From Eimeria necatrix (lineage: Eukaryota > Apicomplexa > Conoidasida > Eucoccidiorida > Eimeriidae): a stretch of DNA of 64,000 nucleotides. This document shows positions 40,901-48,972 of the stretch, piece after piece (position 1 is the stretch's first letter; each line of letters starts with the position of its first letter). The position numbers were made by a program, and so were the translations under genes. Below the pieces are notes generated by a model. It made no database searches, was not told the DNA's origin, and was given only the letters and a program-made list of their open reading frames with translations. The stretch is from NCBI RefSeq assembly GCF_000499385.1, contig NW_013655336.1, positions 62,001 to 126,000 on the forward strand, in the 5' to 3' direction.

Positions 40901-43900
40901 CTGCTGCGTTGCACGTTCTGCCGCTAGCTGCTGCTGTTCCTGCGCTCGCCACTGAAGGTGAAACCCGACACGACGGCCCTGCTTCTGACACCTCGGGCTC
41001 AGGTGCTTGCTGCTGCCCCCGAAGTCTCTCTTGCTCCTGATGATCCTCTGGTTCTTGGCGTTGCACCAAGTGTTGATGCTGTCGCTCCTGGCTTGCTTCA
41101 GGCTTGCCTAGATCTATCGACTCTATGACTTGCCGCTGCTCCTGGATCCGGCGCAAGTGCTGCTGCTGCTGCAGAGTGCGTATGCTGACGATAATGCAGC
41201 AATAGATAAGCCACAAGGCGGCACTGTCAGGCCTGAGCGCGAAGGCAAAACGTTGTTGCGCCTTTCCTGAAGCGTCTCCAATATCGCTTCGACGCCGCCG
41301 CTGGTAGTGCTGCTGCGGCTGGAAAGTAAACCTATCTGCTGTCTCCCGCTGCTGTAGCGTTGTATGAGCTCCCTCGGCAAGCCGAAGCAATGCAGAAGCC
41401 ACGACGGCAAGCAGCGACGCGGGTTCTGCTGCAGCATTCCGCACGTAAAGAAACTCAGTGCTGCGGTGCTGCAGCTGCTGCCCCACTAGCTGCCGCAGCT
41501 CACGGCCTCCCAGGGTAGGAAGAAAAACAAGGGATGCCGACTGAGACGACGAAGACAGAGAAACGCAAAATCGGTAGCCCACCGTCTCTTTCCCACTGCC
41601 ACCCCACAGAAACGGCGGCAGCACCGGCAAACAGTGGCATGCGTAGACCTGCAGTCATAGTAGCACAAATATTCACATCTGCTGCTTGACGTCGTGCTAC
41701 TGTTTGCGTGAAACACAACCACCTCTTAACTGCCCTGCGGATGTTTCAGCTAGCTCTGCATACTCATCCGTGGTGCGTTGCACCATTTATTTACTTCTCT
41801 GATGTTCGAGGCATTCTACATTTGCTCTCTGCCTGTCTCGGCCTCGACCCACATTCCTGTCTGCCAGTTTCTCTGGCTCTATTTCAAGTCGGCATTCCAC
41901 TTTCTCACATCTGGCTCACCTTCCGCCCCTCTACGAAGACCAAAAGGTCCCCTTTGTCTGCGTCAAGTATTAAAGTTACATTCCAACTGCGCCGGCCGCC
42001 CCCGATATCGCCGCCGGCTAAAGCCTGTTCCAGTCGCCTGAGCGTCCTCTCCCCTCCACTGCACGAGTGCCATTTGTCTCTTCCTCCTCCCGCAGCCCCT
42101 TCTGCATCTGCTACTACTGCTGCTGTTGCAACAGGTGAGACGGATGCCGCTCTGCTCTTTGGGAATGCGCTCTCCTCCTCAGAAATCAGACGCCTTCGCT
42201 CTGGGCTGCAGCCGTTGCTGCTGCTGCTACTTCCCCCAGCAGCAGTAGAACCAGCCTTATACTCCTGGTGAAGTACACCTGCCCATGTGTCCCCGTTGCT
42301 GCTCATTGCGCAGCACCCAGGTGTGCCTACAAGAGGACCCTCAAGTCTGCCGCAGCGATGCAGCACCTCCCTCTGGCTGTATGAGTCTGCATCTATTGCT
42401 GCTGATAATGCGGGTCTCTCAACAACGTAAAGATGGCCTTGGGCGTCACATAAAGCCACCCCTACCTGGAAGGCGTGCAAGGGGTGGGGGGGCGGGTCTG
42501 TTCCCTCTACCTTAGCCGCCGCGGTTAAGGTCTCGGACAGCCGGAATTGACAAATGTGGACGCCCTCGCAGGCCCACTCGCGTGTCTCTGCCGCTGCAAA
42601 CCACTCATCCCGCAAGCTGCTGCTGCTGCAGCTGCTGCTTGTGCTTGCAGGGGCATCGCCACCCTCCCACTCTCCTGTTTCTCCAGCAGCAGTAGGTGCA
42701 ACAGCAACTGCTGCGCTTCTTCTTACAAACGAACCGCTTGCTGCTCCACTTGCAACAGAGGAGGTCAATCCCGTTGCAGAAGCAGCGGCGTGAGGGGCTT
42801 CTTCACTATGCTGCTGCTCCTGCGTGTGTGGAAGCTGCGTTTCTGTTGTTGCTCCTGCAAGCAGTAGCGGTGGCAGCATCTCCTTGAGTCTCTGAGGCCT
42901 CTGAGGCCCCTGCTGCAGCAGCACATGGGTAGAGGAAAGCGCCTCCTCTGCTGTCAACATCAATACTTCATCCCGAACGGACAAAGGAGCTCTCCAGCCG
43001 CGGCCATCCGGCAACCATAATGCTGCACGCAACCTGGCGCTGCTGTGCCTGTTTTCCTCTGAAGGCAGTGAGCTGTCTATGCATTCCAAATCGCTACCTC
43101 GTGGCAAACACAAGTACCCGAGCCGCGTATGATTTGGCTCCTGTAGCAAACGTACGCCACAAATCGCCCCTCGAGGCAATTCGAAAGGCCGCAAGCCCGT
43201 CCAGTTGGGAATCACAAACGTTTCCTCCTGCTCGTGTTCTTGCTCGAGCAGCTGCTGCAGCAACTGCTGCCGCTGCTGTCGCTGATGCCGTGAAGAAAGC
43301 ACTTGGTGGGACGTAGGAAATATGCTTATAGGCATGTCTGGGTCGCCTTCGTTTACAGGCTCGGCAGCGGCTGCCGTTGCTGCTGTTGTGCTCCTTCGCT
43401 GTCTTGACACCTCTGTGAAAATATCACCTTCCTCTTCTGTAGAAGATGCCCCAGAGTCGCTGCCGCGGCCTAAAGCTGCGACAGCATCATGTCCAGGTCC
43501 TGACGGATCTCCTGCTGCAGCGGCAACTGCTGCGGCAACAGATAGCGTGCCTGCTGCAGCAGAAGCGGACTGCTGCTGCTGCTGCTGCTCGCGAAACTCT
43601 TCACGTGCCGGACTGTGGGGACGCCAAGCGACAACGCGTGGGTTGCACGTAACGACGAGTGAGGCACGGCCTCTCAGTGGGACTGCTGCTGCTGTATCTG
43701 TTGTTGCTGCGGTAATATCAACTGCGGCAGCCCCTGCATACGCGCAGTCTTCGCGGCTCCGCTGAGACCACGAAAAGTCCCTTAGAAGAGACAAAATCTG
43801 GAGCTCCTCCAGAGCAGCATCTCCCCAAGCTGCGCCTTCAGCAGCAACAGTAGACGCCTCCTCCTCCTGCAGTGGTATCGCCGCTTCTCCTGCTGCAACT

Positions 43901-45973
43901 CCAGCTGTTGGTCCTGCAAAATCCCAGGTTTGTCCTGACGCATCAACTGACGAAGAAGGCACGGCCCGAGTATCTAATCCCGTGAAGCCGAGTTGCTGCT
44001 GCTGTTTATGCTGCAATGCAGCGAGACATAGCAAAAGCAGTAACAAGAGTTCCCGCACAGAGCCGTACCGCAGGGCTGCGCTAACAGCTGCCTCGCTGAC
44101 GGCCACTCGTGCTGCCGTCGTTGCCGGTGCCGCTGCTGCAGTGACACCAGGTTGCTGCATATGCATCCAAAGTTGCTCCATCAGCTCAAGGGCCTCCCGC
44201 TGTGCTCCATTGCCCTTAAAAACGCCCCAGGAGGCCCCATAATTTCTAGTGGTTCCAAGACTAAAAGGCGGGAAAGCTTTGAGCTGATGGAGCAGGCGCC
44301 TCGCCCTGCTCTCAATATCCGCTGCTGTGGTGGCAGAAGCCGCAGCAGCAGCTTCTGTACCGGTTGCCGAAGCAGGAGCTGCAGGTGGTACCGATGCTCC
44401 AGCTGGGCTCGATTGGTCCGAATTTTCTGGACGCTCGCTGGATTGCGTGGCTGCCCCCAAAGGCCCCCGCAGGTGGGCAGCCCCTCGCGCAGTATGCCCG
44501 TAGGGGTGAGGCTCCAGGGCCTCCTGCCAGCGGCCAGCCACAGGCTCGGGGTGGCTCTCGTCAGGAGGCCCAAAAGCCTCTGCCTCCCAGAGGCGGCCCT
44601 GAACCCTTTTGGGGGGCAGAGTCAGCTGATGCTGTGCTGCTACTGCCGCAGATGCTCCCGCAGCTGACGTTGCTGGTGCACCCCGCTCTTCCCCTGCTAC
44701 TGCTGCGCGTGCAGGGATTTCCGCGGTGTGAGCAGTGCCTGCAACCGCCTTTGCAGAAGGTAGAGCAGCGACAGAACCCTTTGCCGTTGCTGCTGCTGCA
44801 GAACTGCTTGCTGCGGCTCGCTGCAGCCAAGGGTCCCCACAACGTTGTAGCGCTTTTCGAGCAGCCTGCTCCCTCAGAACAACCTCCGTGAACGTTTCTA
44901 GCACGGATCTCCCTGAACCCACAGTGAGCATTAGTGCCACCTCCTGCTGCAGAAGTAGCCGAGGAAGTGCACCAAACCAGGGAGGCAGTAGACCCAAGGG
45001 TCTCTCCATAAGGCCTACACTCGAGCCCTCCATTACAAAGGAACCCCCAAACCCTCTACTGTCGGGTCCCCAGCCTTCCCGCTTGCGTGGACTCGAAGCA
45101 CCCTCCGGAGAACCCCAACCATCAGCATCATATGACAGCCAGGATAATGGGCAAGGGGGAGGCAACCGAAGTGCTGCAGAAGCTATCGCGGACCCGATGC
45201 CCCAGTTCCTGTTTCTTGTGTTGCTGTTGCTACTGATACGGGCGGGACAGGAGCTTGTAGAGGTCCCATCTTGCACACCCTGCGCTTGAGCTGAGCCAGC
45301 AGCAGCAGCAACAGCCGTAGCAACTGCCGGAGCACTGGCAGGCGTTCCGGAAGCAGCTGATGCTGCCGCTTGCTCTTCAAACGCCGCGGAAAAGGCTTGG
45401 AGAGCCCAAGTCCCACTTGGAACGGCCCCTGGAAACTGCATATCAGAGTAAGGAGGATCCTGGGGCAAGGCGACCCTCTCTGGCGTCATTGAAGCTGCTG
45501 CTGCCGCTGCGGGCGCTGGTGGTGCTTCAGCGGCTGTCGCTGCACCCACGCAACTGCTAGTGATGCTGCTGCTCCTGCTGTATGGGATGCTGCCACGCTC
45601 AGATGCTGAAGGGAATCCTCTGTGGGGTCTGGTAATGCTTGGTAGCTCTGAGGCTTGAGTGGGGTCTGGGGCAGGAAGGCACCATCCGTTAGATATTTTG
45701 GTCACACAGTAAGTCCCAAAGGTACCAAGAGACCTTCCAGTGAACAGGAACAGCTTTGTAAGGTGCCCAAGATGGAAATTCCTAATTACGGTGCAGCAGA
45801 GATGTTCATTCCTGGTTATACGGCTCGCTGCTGTTGTTGTTGGCGCTGCCAGTGCTAGCGTTGACACTGTCGTAGTCGCTGCTGATGTCGCTGCTGCCTC
45901 TGCTAGTCAAGAAGGGTTTTGCATGGTAGAAGGGCACGAAGACCGACTGCTGCTGCGGTGGGCTCCAGAAGCA
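12912..45973 (-). CDS. Giant HECT-domain E3 ubiquitin ligase (about 10,050 aa, 16 exons; 5' end unresolved)
   Basis: Predicted HECT E3, which accepts ubiquitin from an E2 on a Cys and passes it to substrate. Exons (minus): 45973-45822, 45733-41920, 41648-38352, 38160-38074, 37914-36257, 36072-32664, 32435-26698, 26409-23896, 23657-22634, 22463-18792, 18529-18226, 18077-16834, 16772-14133, 13952-13806, 13619-13405, 13149-12912. They sum to 30,153 bases with every junction in phase, which argues for a single gene. Least certain are the joins at 45822/45733, 32664/32435 and 16834/16772. Order: SPRY-like domain, CUB-like domain, Ser/Asn- and Gln-rich linkers, Cys-rich motif, second CUB-like domain, HECT. 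The architecture resembles large HECT/ZZEF1-type proteins (HECTD4 family), but most of the length is lineage-specific low-complexity sequence. No initiator ATG is certain; exons above 45973 are likely. An alternative is two adjacent genes, which the unbroken phase makes unlikely. Confidence 0.85.
14490..15262 (-). other. HECT domain N-lobe
   Basis: Within exon 16772-14133. FSVELRGEGAQDLGGPY, EVLSAVCDDI and LFVPSSNAR form the start of a HECT domain in the variant seen in HERC/HECTD-type giants. The E2-binding subdomain follows: LLLRFWGVGGLTVYGQIV, SLTPAIWTLLLG, QQDLLAAKHLRRLQ. Ala/Ser/Thr-rich inserts lie between the motifs. The usual 'vdL.pnG...VT..N...Y' stretch before the hinge is not visible; about 110 Ala- and Glu-rich residues occupy that place. 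Confidence 0.8.
23570..24280 (-). other. Second CUB-like domain (ZZEF1/HECTD4 type)
   Basis: Near the end of exon 26409-23896 the protein reads ETSHPYCPV, then after a Ser-rich insert VIRFCRLSGTRLGDTLRFY. The splice to exon 23657-22634 (phase 2, TACAG|GT to CAG|C) adds SGGSLRVWGRP, LVLPGFGFECSFASFG. The order 'ESpHPY ... i.F ... d.L.fy ... g...w ... l.f.F' matches the same CUB-like family as the first copy, so two copies flank the low-complexity centre of the protein. Confidence 0.5.
26698..26862 (-). other. Cys-rich, zinc-binding-like motif in the giant HECT protein
   Basis: The last 50 or so residues of the 5.7-kb exon contain CPRCGGRLC, then WRCDGLNPEGRC, and finally HRC next to a clean GTAAGT donor (exon end 26698, phase 2). 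The Cys pairs spaced by two residues and the later Cys/His set resemble a small zinc ribbon or a degenerate ZZ finger. ZZ fingers accompany CUB-like domains in ZZEF1, which supports but does not prove the reading. Confidence 0.45.
28300..28540 (-). repeat. Ser/Asn-rich low-complexity tract in the giant HECT protein
   Basis: About 75 residues almost entirely of Ser and Asn with scattered Asp, Glu and Gly, encoded by AGC/AAC triplets, followed by an Arg-rich stretch. It sits in the middle of the 5.7-kb exon (32435-26698). The same CAG/AGC/GCA repeat is read as Gln elsewhere in this exon (around 28870-28900 and 31440-31560). Such homopolymer tracts are typical of eimeriid proteins and are probably disordered. 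Confidence 0.85.
37830..38800 (-). other. First CUB-like beta-sandwich domain (ZZEF1/HECTD4 type)
   Basis: Spread over three exons joined in phase 0. The opening YVLETPHP, then RVRIQIDPRS, the tiny 87-base exon (38160-38074) supplying the middle strands, and GGDWGLRVVVEA at the start of the next exon reproduce the 'ESpHPy ... i.FDprs ... DWGykf.v' succession of the CUB-like domain found in ZZEF1 and HECTD4. A Ser/Ala/Arg-rich insert separates the first two motifs. The recovery of a tiny exon that completes the domain is strong evidence for the gene model here. Confidence 0.6.
39390..39436 (-). repeat. Poly-Gln tract (CAG)n in the giant HECT protein
   Basis: The plus strand shows CTG repeats broken by one CAT; the coding minus strand reads six Gln, Met, then five Gln, inside the exon 41648-38352. 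It is a pure triplet run and a likely site of length variation between isolates. Comparable but shorter Gln runs occur throughout the gene. Confidence 0.85.
41520..42580 (-). other. SPRY/B30.2-like domain of the giant HECT protein
   Basis: The end of the 3.8-kb exon and the start of the next encode a SPRY-like succession: a Trp- and His-containing opening strand (WACEGVHICQFR), FQVGVALCD, a 'gyc-snG' strand (GCCAMSSNGDTW), a long Ser-rich insert, then WNVTLILDADKG and LLVFVEGRK. The intron (41919-41649) falls just after the last motif in phase 0 and the next exon closes the fold with GYRFCVSLSSSS. SPRY domains bind proteins and are common in giant HECT and RING ligases. The assignment rests on motif order alone; a LamG/concanavalin-like fold is the alternative. 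Confidence 0.55.
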
Positions 45974-47283
45974 CTGGATGAAGCAGCAATAGCGCCGCCC
46001 CAGCGAAGCAGCCGCCGCCGCCGATACACCCGGAGAAATCGATCAGAAGTAACAAAACGAAGCCTCAAGGAATTAGAAACCGATGTTTAGCCTCCACTAG
46101 AGTATATGGGGCTGCTGCTGCGGCACTCGGTCAGCTGCAACAGCTCTTGCCCTTGCTGCTGTTCCAGCTGCTGCTGTTGCAGCAGCTCCTCCTCCAGCTG
46201 CTGTTGCCGCTGTCGCACTATTCGTTAGGCCCGTGCCCAACAAGGCCTCATATTTGACGTGGTACTTTGCCTTCTTGTTGCTACTTTGATGGCTCTTCTC
46301 TGCTCCGGCTTTTCTTACTCTTGTACAGAGGGAAAGGTGCTAGGGCCCCGACCGCTGGAGTGAACCCAACCTTCTGCTGTACTTCGACACCATACATTAT
46401 AAAGCGTTGACCGTTAGTCCCCAAAATTTTAAATTGATGTTACAGGCTCGCCTTGGCCCCAAGACACGTGCGCTGAAGACAAGGAACAAACCAAACTTGC
46501 CAGCACGGAAGGCGCACTCCGCAGTCCTTTCCTAGCTACTCTCTGGTGAAGGGCTAGTCTGCCTGAACTACCATCCCATTGCAGAGCACTACCCTCAAAA
46601 CGCGAGAGTCCTTGAGAGTCCCTGCTGTAGCTAGCGGCTATAGCGGTACCACCCCCCTCCTCCGCCAATCTGCGTCTGGGAGTCTGGCCGAAATTGCGAC
46701 GAGTTGCTAGGCCACCGCCATGAACCTCATGAACCTGTACCCAGAAATACAATTTGCCCTACGGCGCTATGCTACGTTGCAACGGACTATCAGCATTCAC
46801 GGAAAGCCCGTGCCGGCATTCGCCGACCACGAGGTCCCCGAAACTTCTGTCGAAACAATTGCTGCAACTGCAGAGGCCAGTGACTGCTGCAGTAGCTAAA
46901 GGGAACCGCGCCACATTGTAATGGCAACTGCAGTAGTTGCGTTGGCAGTGTAGATATCTTCATGCCCCAGCGTGTTCATGCTTGCCAGGCAAATACAAAA
47001 ACAAAAAACATTCCGTAGGCGCCACAGAGCCTATTCCCGCCAACAGCAGCAGCACGTGCTGTTCCCCATGCTGCCGCTGCGAGTAAATAAAACCATGCAT
47101 ACGAGCTCGGTTCAGCAGCCGTCGCCTAGCTGCCTATCTAGCTCTCTGTGCCCCTAGCGAAGACGCTGTGCTACTAGCGAAAACCGGAGTTAGTTTCCCA
47201 GCTTCTTCACTATTCAGCTTGCTAAACTAATCGCAAAGTGAAGATCTGGAGTGGTCGCTGCCCTCTAAGCATGACTAGCTGTT
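45974..47283. other. Gap between the giant HECT gene and ASCC1-like gene
   Basis: Its left end probably holds 5' exons of the HECT gene. The minus strand between 46090 and 46235 has CAG triplets that read as a Gln/Leu/Glu coil in one frame and as an Ala/Thr run in another. From 46430 to 47283 I see only short unrecognised frames, including a 107-codon minus-strand one that begins with a non-ATG codon. The stretch should include the HECT promoter and the ASCC1 3' UTR, but no defining signal is visible. Confidence 0.4.
46319..46397 (-). other. Candidate 5' exon upstream of the giant HECT gene
   Basis: An ATG at 46397 opens 26 codons (MYGVEVQQKVGFTPAVG...) ending at a strong donor, AAGA|GTAAGA, at 46319 (phase 1). 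An AG acceptor at about 46214 in matching phase would lead into a Gln/Glu/Leu coiled-coil-like stretch. I could not find an in-phase join from there to the first secure HECT exon (acceptor at 45973, phase 0), so this is a candidate only. It might belong to the HECT gene or to a small separate gene. Confidence 0.25.
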
Positions 47284-48972
47284 TCACGGCAGATCCACTT
47301 GGGCCAGGCAGTGGTAGGTGTTCTGGTCTTGCGTGGACACAGAATTAAGCTGCACTGCGGGAACGCGAACTACGCCAAAGTCGAATCCCCTCATGTCTTG
47401 AAGCAGCTGAGTAGCGTCAAATACTGCCCTTTTGGGTTGTTTCCGTGCTGCGAGGTGCGACTGCTGTTCCTGCTCCTGCTGCAGAGGCAGCTCTTTCGCG
47501 GTTCTTTTGTACAGCGTCTTCAACAATGTCATGTGGAAGGTGCAATCGAACTCCCCCTCAGGACCGAGAGCGTGTTGCTCCTCTAGCTCTTCTCGAGACA
47601 AGAGTCCCTCTGCCTGCAGGCGTTCCGCCAACAACCGTGCCATGTTGTTCAGCATTCGTTTTGTGGCTTCCAGAGCCTCAGCACTTTCACTGCAGCCCAC
47701 AAATAGCACATTTTCAGCAAATTGCATTCCAACCACATTCAAGCTTGTTCAGTACCCCTTTCGTGCCCTCCAATGCCTCAGCACTTTCACTGCAACCCAC
47801 AAATAGCACATTTTCAGCAAACTGCACGCCACCAAACTCAAGCAAAGGCCTATGCCCATGAGTGAGAGGCCCGGAAGTTCCCGACGCGGCCGAGTCGCTA
47901 CCGAAAGAGCTCCCACAAAGGCCAATGCACGGCGTTCTAGCTCAGCGGGTGTATATCCACCTGAAACGGCAACGGAGATAATCGTTTACCTTGAGTACAA
48001 CGGGGCGAAGATAACAGAGACGGCAGAAGGGTCATCAGAGAAGCAACTGTTCCCCTTGAGGTGCACCAGCAGCGTTCTCGTGCCGACTGCGTCATATAAG
48101 TCCGCTGCTGCTGCTTTGACTGCGGCTTCTGCGGCTTTTATCTCTGCTGGGGTCAGCAGCCGGAGGACAAGAAGAGTGATGTGCAGCTTATGTTTGCTGA
48201 CGAAGAAGCTCTCGTCAATGCCTGGATACTTTGACGCAAGCATCAAGTGTTTATACACCTCAAACCGAGCCTGGAGCTCAGGAGTAGCAAGGGGAAGGGA
48301 TATAAAATGAGTGACTGGCAGAGAGCTGCGCTTTGACGCCACGAGCTGTTGGACCTTCCGCACAGCAAGGCAAACCCTTCTCTGTGTGCAACACCGCAGG
48401 GGCAACACCACATCACCAGTTCTCCCTTTAGGAATCTGAAAATGTCCGGCCTCTGCACCTAGAAGCTGTAAGGTCCTCCAAAGTGCACCCTTTGATGTGC
48501 CCTTTCGATTTAGGCGGCGGAAGAGAGGCACAGGTATACGAACTTCAGCTTCCCACTGCTCTCCCTGTTGTTTCGCTGCGCATGCAGCCACAAAATCTTC
48601 CTCCAGGCCGTCCTCCTCTTGCGTTATGTCCTCCGGAGTCATCTGGAGAACCGCAGCCTCCTGGCTTTCGCCGTCGCTGTCACCGTCTTCCACTTCGCTG
48701 CCCGAATAGAAGGAAGCCTCCGAAGAGTCGCTATTCCTTCCTCTTCTTTCCCGGCGAGTCTTCTCCTCCGACGTGGCAGAGAAGTTCTTACATGCTCCCG
48801 CCGCCAAAGCCTCGTAGGCGTCTTGGCTCCAAGCTGCACGGTTTAGTTCCACAGCAATAGGAGAGACTTGCACTACACGATAATTTGCACCCGCTAACGC
48901 ATACTGCGTATATTGCGGCCTCTCCAAAGACAGCGGAATGCGCCAACGAGATCTACTGCCCGATGGACGCAT
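47284..48972 (-). CDS. ASCC1: ASCC1-like protein: KH domain plus 2H phosphoesterase domain
   Basis: Similar to activating signal cointegrator 1 complex subunit 1, which acts in the nucleus in transcription and in alkylation-damage repair/ribosome rescue. Two exons (minus): 48972-47990 and 47743-47284, phase 2, about 480 aa. The ATG at 48972 is chosen because the frame above has only non-ATG starts. An acidic Ser-rich linker precedes a KH-like segment (VRIPVPLFRRLNRKG ... FQIPKG). The AKAP7/ASCC1 2'-5' RNA-ligase-like domain follows: VTHFISLPL, HKLHITLLVL (first HxT) and, in exon 2, FHMTLLKTL (second HxT), so both catalytic His are kept. The C-terminus (FDATQLLQDMRGFDFG ... STQDQNTYHCL) matches the ASCC1 end. 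The 246-base intron holds a degraded second copy of the exon-2 start. Confidence 0.85.
47643..47843 (-). repeat. 100-bp tandem duplication covering an exon start in the ASCC1-like gene
   Basis: Two adjacent copies, 47643-47743 (the used exon) and about 47744-47843 (inside the intron), are offset by exactly 100 bases (AAATAGCACA at 47701 and 47801) and differ at roughly 15 percent of sites. Both encode FAENVLFVGCSESAEALE. Because 100 is not a multiple of three, reading through both copies hits a stop. The intronic copy has lost the AAG acceptor and one base, so it cannot replace the working exon in phase: it is a decayed exon copy. Confidence 0.85.

Noticed and set aside
46429..46752. 107-codon minus-strand frame upstream of the HECT gene
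   Set aside because: Starts at a non-ATG codon, has no similarity or repeat signature, and no splice partner was found.
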